This document shows positions 38,878 through 48,744 of a stretch of 52,600 nt of DNA, one piece after another. The notes below the pieces were generated by a model. That model was not told the DNA's origin and made no database searches. It saw only the letters and a list, made by a program, of their open reading frames with translations. The DNA is from a bacterium BMS3Abin06. GTDB taxonomy: Bacteria; Nitrospirota; Thermodesulfovibrionia; UBA6902. The stretch is taken from contig BDSY01000021.1 of the NCBI GenBank assembly GCA_002897895.1, positions 1-52,600 of the forward strand, in the 5' to 3' direction. The translations under genes were made by a program, and so were the position numbers. Each line of letters opens with the position of its first letter. Position 1 is the first letter of the stretch.

Positions 38878-40323
38878 TTGGAAGAAAAAGAGAAAAAAAA
38901 GAAAGATATATTCGAATCGGTCTGGAAGTTTTTAGCTTCGGTCAAACTCGCCATATTTATTTTCATAGTATTATCCATATCATCCATAATCGGGACTATT
39001 GTCGAACAGCAGGCCGAGCCTGCCAAAAACATAGCCCTGCTTGCAAAATTTTTCGGCGATTCCGCAGCCCCGACTGTTTACAATGTTTTTGCAAAACTCG
39101 GCTTTATGGATATGTACCGCTCGTGGTGGTTCATCGGCCTTCTTCTCTTATTCAGCATCAATCTCATCGTATGTTCACTTGACAGATTTCCAAAGACATG
39201 GCGTCTTATCAAAAAACCCCAAAAACCGTTATCCGGTAATGCACTCAATTCCCTCCCCATAAAGAAGGAGCTAACGTTTAAATCAAGTCTCAATATAGCA
39301 AAGGATGAGTTTTTAAACATCCTGCATGCGTCGGGATACCGGGTTTTTGAGGCGTCTGAATCAGGTTCTGTCCGGCTTTACACTCAAAAGGGCAAATATG
39401 CGCGTCTGGCAGTGTATGCCGTGCACCTGAGCATTATTTTGATATTTATCGGCGCTATAATCGGCGCCCGGTTTGGATTCGGGGGATATTTAAACCTGCG
39501 TGAAGGAGGCGCTTCAAATACAGCATATAAATCACCTGCTGAACCGATCCCGCTCGGGTTTACGATAAAGTGCAACTGGTACGATACATTGTATTATGAA
39601 GGAATAGATACACCCAGGGAGTTCCAGAGTGAGCTGGTAATAATAGAGGACGGGAAGGAAGTTCTGAAAAAGGTTATTGAAGTCAATGATCCGCTTACAT
39701 ACAAGGGGATCACCTTTTTCCAGGCAAGCTACGGTATGATACCGGATGCAACGGGATATTTTGTTCTTGATATTACACCTGACAACGGTCCGGAAAAGAG
39801 GCTCTGGCTGAAATCCGGTGAAACTTTTGAGATTCCCGGCACTGGTATTAAAGGGACTATCATCGATTTTTCGCCGGCGCTTACACGTGACGGAAACACC
39901 GGCGCATTAACTACTTATTCCGAGAGCATGGTTAATCCTGCAGTAGCTATAGAGTTTGATTGGCCCGGCAAAGAAAAGTTTACCGGATGGATACTCAAAC
40001 GTTATCCTGAAACCGGCATGCTGCCGGGGGGGCACTCCGTTAAATTTGCAGATTACTGGGGGGTCGAATATACAGGGCTTCAGGTTTCAAAAGACCCCGG
40101 TATCTGGTTCATTTATATTGCCTCCATTATTATGGCTGCCGGTTTATACATATGTTTTTTCATCAGCCATAAAAAAATATGGATAAACATTGCAGACGAT
40201 AAAAAGTCGGTCAGAATTGTTGTCGGAGGTTCAACCAGCAGAAACAGGCTTAATTTAGAAAACGAAATAGAAAAAATAGTGTCACATGCGGCACAGGCAA
40301 TAGAAGGAAGGAGTGGAAAATGA
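38878..40323 (+). CDS. resB: System II cytochrome c maturation protein ResB (CcsB/Ccs1)
   Basis: 481 residues. It starts with TTG, with AGAGG (38868-38872) five bases upstream; the nearest in-frame ATG would cut the first membrane helix. Four membrane helices are predicted, the first in KLAIFIFIVLSISSIIGTIV. The large periplasmic loop carries LTYKGITFFQASYG, a ResB hallmark, before the last helix. ResB and CcsA together export haem and ligate it to apocytochromes. The end overlaps ccsA (ATGA). Confidence 0.9.
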   Translation: MEEKEKKKKDIFESVWKFLASVKLAIFIFIVLSISSIIGTIVEQQAEPAKNIALLAKFFGDSAAPTVYNVFAKLGFMDMYRSWWFIGLLLLFSINLIVCSLDRFPKTWRLIKKPQKPLSGNALNSLPIKKELTFKSSLNIAKDEFLNILHASGYRVFEASESGSVRLYTQKGKYARLAVYAVHLSIILIFIGAIIGARFGFGGYLNLREGGASNTAYKSPAEPIPLGFTIKCNWYDTLYYEGIDTPREFQSELVIIEDGKEVLKKVIEVNDPLTYKGITFFQASYGMIPDATGYFVLDITPDNGPEKRLWLKSGETFEIPGTGIKGTIIDFSPALTRDGNTGALTTYSESMVNPAVAIEFDWPGKEKFTGWILKRYPETGMLPGGHSVKFADYWGVEYTGLQVSKDPGIWFIYIASIIMAAGLYICFFISHKKIWINIADDKKSVRIVVGGSTSRNRLNLENEIEKIVSHAAQAIEGRSGK

Positions 40324-41426
40324 GCAGTTCGGTCTTTTTTGATATATCGGCAGGGGCTTATTTTGCTGCAATGGTGACTTACATCGCTTATCTTGTTTTC
40401 AGGAATAAAACAATCGGCTTAATGGCCTCTGCCATTACAATCTTCGGCTTTGTCAGCCAGAGTGCGGCCCTGATTATAAGATGGATAAATTCGTACCATT
40501 TCTGGGCAGCGTCCAATCCTGCCTCAGGAGTTGTCGAATCAATCCTGAGAGCGGCCCCCCTGAGGAATCTTTATGAGTCGCTCATCTTCTTTGTCTGGTC
40601 ACTTATACTGATCCATCTTTTAATAGAATTCAAATACAAAAACCGTTCTCTCGGTGCCTTTGTTACACCGCTTGCAGCGCTTGCCTTACTCTTCATAGAT
40701 ATATCAGGCACATCAAAGGAGATTCAGCCCCTGATACCGGCCCTGCAGTCCAACTGGCTGCTTTTTCATGTGCTGTTGAGTTTCCTTGGTTATGCCGCAT
40801 TCGGGGTATCTTTCGGGGCAGCCGCTGCATATATTGTAATGGTTACGGATTCCAGAAAAGAGAAGACATATATTTTCTGGAGCATTATAATCGGCATATT
40901 CCTGGTCGTGCTTATCGGTATGGGAATTGACTTTCTAAGCCTGTCCGCAGTCCAGCGTGCTGAGTTGATCCAGAGCCATTTTCTGAAAACCACGCTGAGG
41001 AGTTCATCAGGAGGCGTGGCTGCAGTGAGCTGGATCGTTTCAATTGTATTTATCTTTGCCATCTGGCAGTTTGGCCTCAGACTCAAAAATATCCTGGCAG
41101 GCCTTAATCTGACACCGACCATGCTTGATGAGATTGCGTATAAAAGCATCGCCGTAGGATTTCCTTTGTTCACAATCGGCGGATTAATCATGGGCGCCAT
41201 CTGGGCAAACAGCGCATGGGGGAAATACTGGACCTGGGACCCGAAGGAGACATGGTCTCTGATAACATGGTTTGTCTATGCGCTTTATCTGCATGCGCGA
41301 TTTGTCCGCGGCTGGAGGGGAAAACGGGTGGCAATACTCGCGGTTATCGGTTTTGTAGCCGTAATTTTTACGTATCTTGGAGTCAATCTTGTACTTTCAG
41401 GACTTCATGCTTACGGAAGCGGATAA
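40320..41426 (+). CDS. ccsA: System II haem lyase/exporter CcsA (ResC)
   Basis: 368 residues, about eight or nine membrane helices. The haem-handling WWD domain is seen as WANSAWGKYWTWDPKETWSL, and the conserved histidines occur in LLFHVLLSF and ALYLHARFVRGW. It completes the cytochrome c synthase with ResB. Maturation of the neighbouring tetrahaem cytochrome would depend on it. Confidence 0.95.
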   Translation: MSSSVFFDISAGAYFAAMVTYIAYLVFRNKTIGLMASAITIFGFVSQSAALIIRWINSYHFWAASNPASGVVESILRAAPLRNLYESLIFFVWSLILIHLLIEFKYKNRSLGAFVTPLAALALLFIDISGTSKEIQPLIPALQSNWLLFHVLLSFLGYAAFGVSFGAAAAYIVMVTDSRKEKTYIFWSIIIGIFLVVLIGMGIDFLSLSAVQRAELIQSHFLKTTLRSSSGGVAAVSWIVSIVFIFAIWQFGLRLKNILAGLNLTPTMLDEIAYKSIAVGFPLFTIGGLIMGAIWANSAWGKYWTWDPKETWSLITWFVYALYLHARFVRGWRGKRVAILAVIGFVAVIFTYLGVNLVLSGLHAYGSG

Positions 41427-41516
41427 GAAGAAAAAAATCACCCCGCAGAACCAGACAGCGCAGATTCCGTAATCTTCCAAAAGGTTACGGTATAAGCAGA
41501 TGAAAAAGGACGCTCC

Positions 41517-42866
41517 ATGAATATAAACGGCACATCAGGAAAATTTTCGCCTCCTCGGATGCTGGTGCTGGGATTCATTATTCTTATATTCATCGGCACG
41601 GCAATGCTCCTGCTCCCCTACTCGACTACCAGGGGAATAACATTGACAGATGCCCTGTTCACATCAACATCAGCAGTCTGCGTTACCGGTCTGACAGTCA
41701 GGAATACGTCTGCTGATTTCACTCTCTTCGGTCAAATAATTATCCTTATCCTTATCCAAGTCGGTGGTCTCGGGTATATGTCAATGGCTACTTTCCTGGC
41801 CATTCTTGTTGGAAGGAAGATCGGGATTTCCGGGAGGTTGCTCATAAAGGAGTCGCTGAGCACAACGAGCCTTGAGGGAGTAGTCATATTTATGAAAGGT
41901 ATGCTTGCCTTTGTCCTGATTGCGGAAGGAATCGGGGCCGTGATTTTATCCGCAAGATTTTATCAGGATTATCCCCTTGATAAGGCGATCATGTACGGGG
42001 TTTTTCATTCAATATCCGCTTTAAACAACGCAGGGTTCAGTCTGTTTGAAGAGAGCCTGGTGAAGTTCAGTGGCGACGGCGTAATAAATCTTACGGTTAT
42101 GCTCCTGGTAATACTCGGGGGACTCGGTTTTATCGTAATAGACGATCTGTATGCCTGCATCAGGAAACGGTCGGGGAAATTGATGGTGCACACAAGTCTT
42201 GTGCTCTGGACAACAGGAATTTTAATAATTGCCGGCGCACTCCTGATCTACATCAATGAAAGAAATTATTTATTTGCACTGCCGGGTACAGGCTTGATGG
42301 AGACCGTATACTCCTCCCTTTTCGCCTCTGTTACGGCAAGGACGGCAGGATTCAACACAATGGACTATTCCGTTGTCCAGCCCGCAACCATTTTCCTGAC
42401 AACCATATTAATGATAATCGGGGGTTCGCCCGGCAGTACGGCGGGAGGCATCAAGACCACAACAATAAGTGTCGTAATAATAAACATATGGTGTACAATA
42501 AGGGGCCGGAGGGACACAGTTGTATTCAAACGCCGGATACCGGAAGATATGGTTTCAAAATCTCTTGTTATCCTTGCCCTTGCAATAATATATATAACTT
42601 TTGTCACGCTTGTTATTATCGATATGGAGCATACGAAGTTTCTTGAGACGGTTTTTGAAGTCGTTTCTGCATTCGGCACAGTGGGGCTTTCAACAGGCGA
42701 TGGAGCGGGGCACAGTTTTTGCGCAGCATTTTCGGATATGTCAAAGGGGATTATTATCATAACCATGCTTGCCGGAAGACTCGGTCCCCTGACCCTTTTC
42801 ATGGCCCTTCTCAGACAGCGTGAAGAAAGCATCCGGTATCCGGAAGGAAGGGTCATAATAGGATGA
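41517..42866 (+). CDS. trkH: Trk/Ktr-type potassium uptake channel subunit
   Basis: 449 residues with four P-loop-type repeats. The filter motifs are SAVCVTGLTV, NNAGFSLFE, ARTAGFNTMD and FGTVGLSTGD, each with the key glycine. The length and short N-terminus fit KtrB as well as TrkH. Its gating partner follows, overlapping by 4 bp. AAGGA lies seven bases before the ATG. Confidence 0.92.
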   Translation: MNINGTSGKFSPPRMLVLGFIILIFIGTAMLLLPYSTTRGITLTDALFTSTSAVCVTGLTVRNTSADFTLFGQIIILILIQVGGLGYMSMATFLAILVGRKIGISGRLLIKESLSTTSLEGVVIFMKGMLAFVLIAEGIGAVILSARFYQDYPLDKAIMYGVFHSISALNNAGFSLFEESLVKFSGDGVINLTVMLLVILGGLGFIVIDDLYACIRKRSGKLMVHTSLVLWTTGILIIAGALLIYINERNYLFALPGTGLMETVYSSLFASVTARTAGFNTMDYSVVQPATIFLTTILMIIGGSPGSTAGGIKTTTISVVIINIWCTIRGRRDTVVFKRRIPEDMVSKSLVILALAIIYITFVTLVIIDMEHTKFLETVFEVVSAFGTVGLSTGDGAGHSFCAAFSDMSKGIIIITMLAGRLGPLTLFMALLRQREESIRYPEGRVIIG

Positions 42867-43543
42867 AAAAACAGTTTGCCGTAATAGGACTTGGCAGATT
42901 CGGCGCAGAAGTCGCGCTTACACTGGCAGCAAACAATTGTGATGTAATCGCAGTTGACAAGGACGAGGCAAGGGTAAGGGAACTTGCCGACAGGGTTGCC
43001 CTGTCCGTGGAACTTGATGCAACGGATGAAAAGGCATTGAGGGAGGCCGGAGTACAGAATGTTGACGTAGCCGTTGTCAGTATCGGGGAAAACATCGAAG
43101 CAAGCATTCTTGTATTAATGCTGTTAAAAGATATGGGCATAAAAAATATTATTGCAAAGGCCCAGAGCAGGATGCACGGCAGGATACTTTATCAATTAGG
43201 CGTCAGGCAGGTTGTGTATCCGGAAAGGGACATGGCCCGGAAAGTTGCCAGGGGATTAATAATGCCCGAGTTCATGGAACATATAGAGCTGTCTCCTGAA
43301 TACAGTATAGTGGAACTGCCTGCCCCGGATGCCTTTGCGGGCAAGTCCATACTGGATGCAAAGCTCAGGACCGACTACGGGGTCACAGTTATCGCTATCA
43401 AGAAGCAAGGCCTTGACAAAGGCGGAAAAGAGTTATGGAATATCAATCCCCTCCCTTCAGATAAAATACAATCCGGGGACACAATGGTTGTGCTTGGTGC
43501 GAATGGCGATATTGAGAGACTGAGAAAGATTTCCCCTGAATGA
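42863..43543 (+). CDS. trkA: Potassium uptake regulatory subunit with RCK domains
   Basis: 226 residues: RCK_N Rossmann domain with GLGRFGAEVA and the ribose-binding acid in VIAVDKDEAR, then RCK_C with VELPAPDAFAGKSILD and DTMVVLG. A single RCK pair, as in KtrA, not the doubled form of E. coli TrkA. It gates the adjacent channel through nucleotide binding. Confidence 0.92.
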   Translation: MKKQFAVIGLGRFGAEVALTLAANNCDVIAVDKDEARVRELADRVALSVELDATDEKALREAGVQNVDVAVVSIGENIEASILVLMLLKDMGIKNIIAKAQSRMHGRILYQLGVRQVVYPERDMARKVARGLIMPEFMEHIELSPEYSIVELPAPDAFAGKSILDAKLRTDYGVTVIAIKKQGLDKGGKELWNINPLPSDKIQSGDTMVVLGANGDIERLRKISPE

Positions 43544-43592
43544 TCTGTTATAAATCTATTGAGTTTAATGCTGTTTGTATGCTTTACTCGAC

Positions 43593-43730
43593 AGTACCGA
43601 GTTCTGTCATTCCGGCTTGTCCGGAATCTATAACCCTTTGATTTTCCCGGATTCCCGACAAGCGGGAATGACAACTGCGTGGTCATGACGTTTTCTTTAG
43701 AATCAACATGTTAAAAGAGAACTCGGTACT
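43593..43730. repeat. MITE-like element with 13-bp inverted ends and nested palindrome
   Basis: AGTACCGAGTTCT (43593-43605) is the perfect inverse of AGAACTCGGTACT (43718-43730). Inside, GTCATTCCGGCTTGTCCGGA (43606-43625) and TCCCGACAAGCGGGAATGAC (43653-43672) form a second, imperfect 20-bp inverted repeat. No reading frame is credible. Confidence 0.65.
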
Positions 43731-43861
43731 CTTAAGATGCTTTAATGTCCGGTGGTTTAATCCCCTTGATGTTTAATTTGAAAGCGGGATTCTATTACTT
43801 CCATAAATTGTTTTATCAAAAGATGAGTCTTCTGTAACGACCGGATATGATGGAGAAAAAT

Positions 43862-45346
43862 ATGGAGCAGGGAAAGCAAGGTGCAGATAATCTGGCAGCA
43901 GGCGCTAAAGGCGGGGCCATAGCCTTTAGCCTGAAAATATTATCTACGGGCCTGGGGTTTTTAAATCAGATAATACTGGCAAGGATCCTGGGTGCAGGCG
44001 GAATAGGGGAAGTTCTGCTGGCTTTAAGTATAGTGAAGGTAGCTGCCCTGATTGCAAAATTCGGCATGGAAGAGACGATGATGCGCTTTGTCCCTCTTTA
44101 TATTGTCCGGAAAGATTATGCGCGGTTAAAAGGGACCATATATTTTGCCCTGCAATTCTGCCTTTTGCTTTCAATCTTCCTTGGATCTCTGATATGGTTT
44201 TTTTCAGGATTTATCTCAATGGATGTATTTCATTCGGATGGTCTCCTGAAATTATTGCCCTTTATAGCCGTGGCCCTGCCTGCCGGCGTGCTTTATGAAG
44301 TGATAGGGGGTATTTTAAAAGGCTATAAGGATACATTCAGGGCATTGCTGCCCCTGTTCATTATCTCCCCGTTCCTGAGACTCGTGATCTTCCTGCTTTT
44401 ATCTATCAGGGGCGGGACCCCGTTATATGCAGTAGCTGCATTTCTTTCAGCAGAGATTTTTTCAATGCTCCTGTCAATAGTATTTTTATTTAAGAAGACA
44501 AATAAAATCAGGGCGCTAAAACACGGAACTGAATATAAGAGAGTTCTGAATGTTGCATTTGCCATGATATTTACCGGTGTCAGCGCATTTTTATTTACAA
44601 GCACCGACTTATGGATAGTCGGCATGTTTGATTCCACAGAGGCTGTAGGCATTTATGGTGTAACGGCAAAGCTTGTTACTTTAATTGTTTTTTCCCTTGG
44701 GGCGTTTTCTACTGTTATACCCCCTTTAATATCATCTATATACGCATCCAATGACCTCAATGAGCTGAGAAAAGTAGTCGGGAAGAGCACTCGCTGGATA
44801 CTCAGCACAGCGATGCCCATAACATTGATCCTGATGCTGGAAGGAGATATTATCCTGAAATATTTATTTGGAGAGAAATTTACAGGCGGATACACAGCCC
44901 TGCTGATTCTATGTGTCGGGCAGCTGATAAATGCGGGATGCGGTCTGGTCGGGTATTTACTGCAAATGACGGGGGGGCATAAAAAATATATGAAGATCGC
45001 TCTTTTCTGGGGAGTTGTTAATGTTATCCTGAACATTATTTTAGTGCCGCGTATCGGCATAACCGGCGCAGCCCTGTCAACGGCATTCTGTCTTGCCATG
45101 GTCAATATTGTGGCCATGTTTGCGGTATACAGCAAATTCTCGGTCCTGACCCTGGCGGAAGGGCTGAAATTTGATATTGTATTTGCCGCTGTTGTCGCAT
45201 TTTTTTATTTTTTATGCAGGTACAATGACTTCAGTCCCGGGTATCATATTCTTTTAGGCTGCTCCCTTACAGTTTATATCTGGAAGTCGGTTGTTAAAAA
45301 CGACATTCCATGGCGTCTTTTGTTTTCAAAAAATAAAAGCGGGTGA
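43862..45346 (+). CDS. Wzx-type polysaccharide flippase
   Basis: 494 residues from ATG 43862 (GGAG six bases upstream); in-frame ATGs at 43847 and 43850 are possible. There are about 14 hydrophobic helices of the MATE-like oligosaccharide exporter fold, with GGIGEVLLALSIVKVAAL, STDLWIVGMFDSTEAVGIYG and the C-terminal GCGLVGYLLQMTGGHKKYM characteristic of Wzx/RfbX relatives. It would flip lipid-linked glycan across the inner membrane. The following glycosyltransferase and AP-fold genes belong to the same surface-glycan cluster. Confidence 0.88.
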   Translation: MEQGKQGADNLAAGAKGGAIAFSLKILSTGLGFLNQIILARILGAGGIGEVLLALSIVKVAALIAKFGMEETMMRFVPLYIVRKDYARLKGTIYFALQFCLLLSIFLGSLIWFFSGFISMDVFHSDGLLKLLPFIAVALPAGVLYEVIGGILKGYKDTFRALLPLFIISPFLRLVIFLLLSIRGGTPLYAVAAFLSAEIFSMLLSIVFLFKKTNKIRALKHGTEYKRVLNVAFAMIFTGVSAFLFTSTDLWIVGMFDSTEAVGIYGVTAKLVTLIVFSLGAFSTVIPPLISSIYASNDLNELRKVVGKSTRWILSTAMPITLILMLEGDIILKYLFGEKFTGGYTALLILCVGQLINAGCGLVGYLLQMTGGHKKYMKIALFWGVVNVILNIILVPRIGITGAALSTAFCLAMVNIVAMFAVYSKFSVLTLAEGLKFDIVFAAVVAFFYFLCRYNDFSPGYHILLGCSLTVYIWKSVVKNDIPWRLLFSKNKSG

Positions 45347-45389
45347 AAAGATAGTCTCAGGTTATAAATTTTTGTTAAACTTAAGAAGC

Positions 45390-47021
45390 ATGAGATTCAA
45401 AAGAGAATATTTAATTTTAATTTCCATTCTTCTGTTCGGCCTGTTTGTCAGGTTGCTCAGGTTCGGGGATGTAGCTGTTGGAATGGATGTTGTGGCCTTC
45501 TCGCGCCTTGGGAAGAATTTAATAGAGAGCGGCAAGTATGTTTTCGGCGAAAATTATAATATGGGGGTCTTTTTCCCACCCGGCTATGCCGCATCTATCG
45601 GCGCAATAAACTTATTCATTAATGATCTTTTCTTTTCAGCCAGATTAGTCTCTTTGATATCGAGCATTATAACCATTTTCCTGTTTTACCTGACAGGCAG
45701 GGAGCTGTATAACGAAGAAGCCGGCCTGTTTGCAGCTTTTGCTTATGCGGCTTATCCCCTGACAATTATACTCTCGGTATACGGTAATTCGGATTCCCTG
45801 TTTTTCTGTCTCCTGTTTCTTTCCATTTACTTATTCATCATATCGGTTAAAAGGGACGGCTTTCCCATTTATATTTTGCTTGGAATTACTACCGGCGCAG
45901 CCTACCTGACAAGACCGGAAGGTGTATTTTTATTGTTACTGCCTTTCCTGCGGATGATCGGCCTTTTGGGAGGCAAACCGCTTGTGCGCAGAAAATACCT
46001 GCTGAATATTTTTGCCATGCTTTTAATTTTTATTTTAACCATATCACCTTATGTGCTTTTTCTTAAGGACTATACAGGGAAGTTTGCATTATCCGGCAAG
46101 GGTAATATTGCTGTTTTACTTGCGCAGTTAAGCGGTGATAAGGAGTACCACGAAGTAGTGAATGCGCCTGAAAACCTTTACGATAAAAGCGCATTCTCCC
46201 TGAACAAAGGAAAAACTCAATTGAGAGGCTGGGACAGGAATGTGCAGCTTTCTCTCTTTAAGGATTATATCCTGAAGGACCCGGCAAAGTTCATTCGTGA
46301 TTACCTGAAGAAAGTCCAGGAAGAAATAAAAATTTTAATTAAATTGTTGATGCCCATTATGTTGCCCCTGTTTTTTTCTGTTTTCAGCAGGGATTTATTC
46401 AGAAAAGAAATTAAATTAATATTTATCTTGTACCCGCTGTTATTTTTCCTGATGTATCCGGTATTTATAATAATAGAAAGACAGATAACACTCATCGCAG
46501 TATTTCTTATCCTGTTTGCTTCCGGTGGTTTTGTGAACTCCGGGACAACCATTTCTGAAGTGCTGGATTATTACGGTATCAGAAAAAAGAGGGTCAGTTT
46601 GTTTCTGGAAAGAAACATTAAACTGTTAATTATTATAATATTGCTGTCAGGCAGTTTCTCATATCTTGAATATTCGAGTTTCAGTAAAGTTCCTGGCCCG
46701 GTTGAACATATCACTGCCGGGTATTTTCTGAAAAACAGTGTCTCATCAGAATATGAAAAGCTCAATGTTATGTCCAGGAAGCCTGTTGTCAGTTTTTTCA
46801 GCAATGCAAGGTTTACCATGCTGCCCTATGCAAACAGCGCTGATGTAATTAATTTTGCTGAATTATATGATGTGGATTATATTGTCATTGATGAGAGATT
46901 GTTGAGTAAATGGGACTTTTACGATGAATTGATACAAATGGACAAATATTCCGGTGATGTCGGGCTTGTTTATGAAGATGACTCGGGTAAATTAATCAGG
47001 TTGTTTAAGGTCAGGAAATAA
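45390..47021 (+). CDS. ArnT/PMT-like membrane glycosyltransferase
   Basis: 543 residues from ATG 45390; the longer frame from 45291 overlaps the flippase and adds non-membrane residues. The GT-C fold is indicated by about ten to twelve helices, an acidic first-loop motif GDVAVGMDVVAF, FFPPGYAASIGAI and YLTRPEGVFLL. Such enzymes use polyprenyl-phosphate sugars on the periplasmic side. The C-terminal periplasmic domain is about 130 residues. No acceptor can be inferred. Confidence 0.85.
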   Translation: MRFKREYLILISILLFGLFVRLLRFGDVAVGMDVVAFSRLGKNLIESGKYVFGENYNMGVFFPPGYAASIGAINLFINDLFFSARLVSLISSIITIFLFYLTGRELYNEEAGLFAAFAYAAYPLTIILSVYGNSDSLFFCLLFLSIYLFIISVKRDGFPIYILLGITTGAAYLTRPEGVFLLLLPFLRMIGLLGGKPLVRRKYLLNIFAMLLIFILTISPYVLFLKDYTGKFALSGKGNIAVLLAQLSGDKEYHEVVNAPENLYDKSAFSLNKGKTQLRGWDRNVQLSLFKDYILKDPAKFIRDYLKKVQEEIKILIKLLMPIMLPLFFSVFSRDLFRKEIKLIFILYPLLFFLMYPVFIIIERQITLIAVFLILFASGGFVNSGTTISEVLDYYGIRKKRVSLFLERNIKLLIIIILLSGSFSYLEYSSFSKVPGPVEHITAGYFLKNSVSSEYEKLNVMSRKPVVSFFSNARFTMLPYANSADVINFAELYDVDYIVIDERLLSKWDFYDELIQMDKYSGDVGLVYEDDSGKLIRLFKVRK

Positions 47022-47023
47022 AT

Positions 47024-48601
47024 ATGAATGTGCATTTATCAAAATCTGAAATTTCAGAAAAAATTCTGGACAAAAAAGTGCTGGTTATCGGTCTGGACGG
47101 TGCATCAAAAAGAATCATTGACAGGATGATCGGGCAGAAAGAGCTGCCCGTGATTGATAGATTAATCAATACAGGCAGCTATTACCACTCTGCCCACTCG
47201 TTTAAGCCGTGTGCTTCACCCGTAATCTGGACAAGTATATCTACCGGCAAAAAACCTGAAAAACATGGAGTTAAAGGTTTTTATGATAACAGCTATTCCT
47301 TAACCGCCAAAAGAATCTGGGAGATATTCAATATGCTGGGTTTTCCTGTAGGCGCTATGGGGCATTTTCTGACATGGCCGCCTGAAAAGCTGGATAACTC
47401 GTTCATAATCCCGGCCATACTGGCATTAGGCAAGGAATGCTATCCGGAGAAATACGGGTTTCTCTGGGAATTGACTCATGACGCGGAAAACGAGAAAAAA
47501 ATCAAGCCCCGGAGAATGCTGAAATATCTTTCGGAATGTTACGGAAACGGGGTTAAATTATCCACATTATTCGAGGGCGTGCTGGGATTCACTAAAAAGA
47601 AATTTCCTCTTCTGGAGGACCTGGATAAATTTTTCTTTATGTCTTCTATCAGCATGAGAACCAAGTTTTACAGGGATGTATTTATTGATTTATATAAAAC
47701 GCTTCAACCCCGATATGCCTATTTTCATATACATTTGTTAGATACGTATTCCCATCATTACTGGCAGTACATGGAACCGGAATTGTTTGAAAATATCCCG
47801 GAGGCTGATGTGAAGCGATACGGTCAAAAGATATATAATGCTTATCGCAATTCCGACCGTATAATTGGAGACATTGTTAATTCCGTTGATCCCGGTACGC
47901 TGATAGTGGTTGTTTCAGACCACGGTTTTAAGGCAATGCCCAGGACAGAACACTGGTCTGACAAGTTTACCATCAGGTCACAAAAATTTGCAGACCTGGA
48001 TACCAGGGGTGAAATGTATATAAGCATTATAATCCCGACAGTTCATGTGATTATACGCAATGCTGCCCCGGAAAAGAATGACCATTACAGGAGATTTTTG
48101 CAGTCTGTCGAGATACTCGAAGACAGGAAACCATTGTTCAGGGTTGAAGAACTTGAACCCGGGAGCTACCTCCTGGAATTTAACAGGGAAATTGACGAAA
48201 TATCCGGCAAACATATTGTGACTGAAGGGAAATCTTACCCGCTTGAAGAATTTTTAATGCCAATACAGGAATATACCCCCGGAGTACATGATGAAAAAGA
48301 CGGCATTCTGATTTTCAGCGGGCCTGATGTCAGGCATAACGGATACCAGGAATATCCTGTCAGTGTTTTCGATATTGTACCCACTATTCTGGCGTTATGT
48401 AATTTGCCGGTTGGAAGGGATATGGACGGCAGAGTAATAACAGAGGCGATTGAAGATAACTTTCTGCAAAAATATCCTGTTCAATATATTGATACTTATG
48501 AAAAATTCCGGGTACGGGCCGGGGATAAGGGCAAAACGGATTTCAGTGATGAAGAGGCTGTAACTTTAAAAGAACAGCTGAAGAATTTAGGATATTTTTA
48601 A
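47024..48601 (+). CDS. Alkaline-phosphatase-superfamily phosphodiesterase/transferase
   Basis: 525 residues of the type I phosphodiesterase/nucleotide pyrophosphatase fold. Metal and nucleophile motifs: VIGLDGASKRII, SPVIWTSISTGKKPEKHG, HIHLLDTYSHHYW and VVSDHGFKAM. There is no signal peptide or membrane helix, unusual for extracellular members. Starting two bases after the glycosyltransferase stop, it is likely co-transcribed and may act on polyprenyl-linked or nucleotide sugar substrates. Confidence 0.82.
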   Translation: MNVHLSKSEISEKILDKKVLVIGLDGASKRIIDRMIGQKELPVIDRLINTGSYYHSAHSFKPCASPVIWTSISTGKKPEKHGVKGFYDNSYSLTAKRIWEIFNMLGFPVGAMGHFLTWPPEKLDNSFIIPAILALGKECYPEKYGFLWELTHDAENEKKIKPRRMLKYLSECYGNGVKLSTLFEGVLGFTKKKFPLLEDLDKFFFMSSISMRTKFYRDVFIDLYKTLQPRYAYFHIHLLDTYSHHYWQYMEPELFENIPEADVKRYGQKIYNAYRNSDRIIGDIVNSVDPGTLIVVVSDHGFKAMPRTEHWSDKFTIRSQKFADLDTRGEMYISIIIPTVHVIIRNAAPEKNDHYRRFLQSVEILEDRKPLFRVEELEPGSYLLEFNREIDEISGKHIVTEGKSYPLEEFLMPIQEYTPGVHDEKDGILIFSGPDVRHNGYQEYPVSVFDIVPTILALCNLPVGRDMDGRVITEAIEDNFLQKYPVQYIDTYEKFRVRAGDKGKTDFSDEEAVTLKEQLKNLGYF

Positions 48602-48649
48602 ATATACCGTTACTTGTCCGGTATGACGGAAAAACTATGGCCGGTCGAT

Positions 48650-48671
48650 TTTATACACAGACTCAAATTAA
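48650..48671. repeat. Isolated end of the TCTGTGTAT-type element
   Basis: TTTATACACAGAC followed by TCAAATTAA matches the right end of 33009-33164 in sequence and layout. The left end is missing. It lies between the phosphodiesterase gene and recN. Confidence 0.5.
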
Positions 48672-48744
48672 GGCACACAGGTAAAAAAACGAATCCCCCT
48701 TTGATACTTTGCCGCGAAAGCTGCTAACATATTCCTCAACTACA

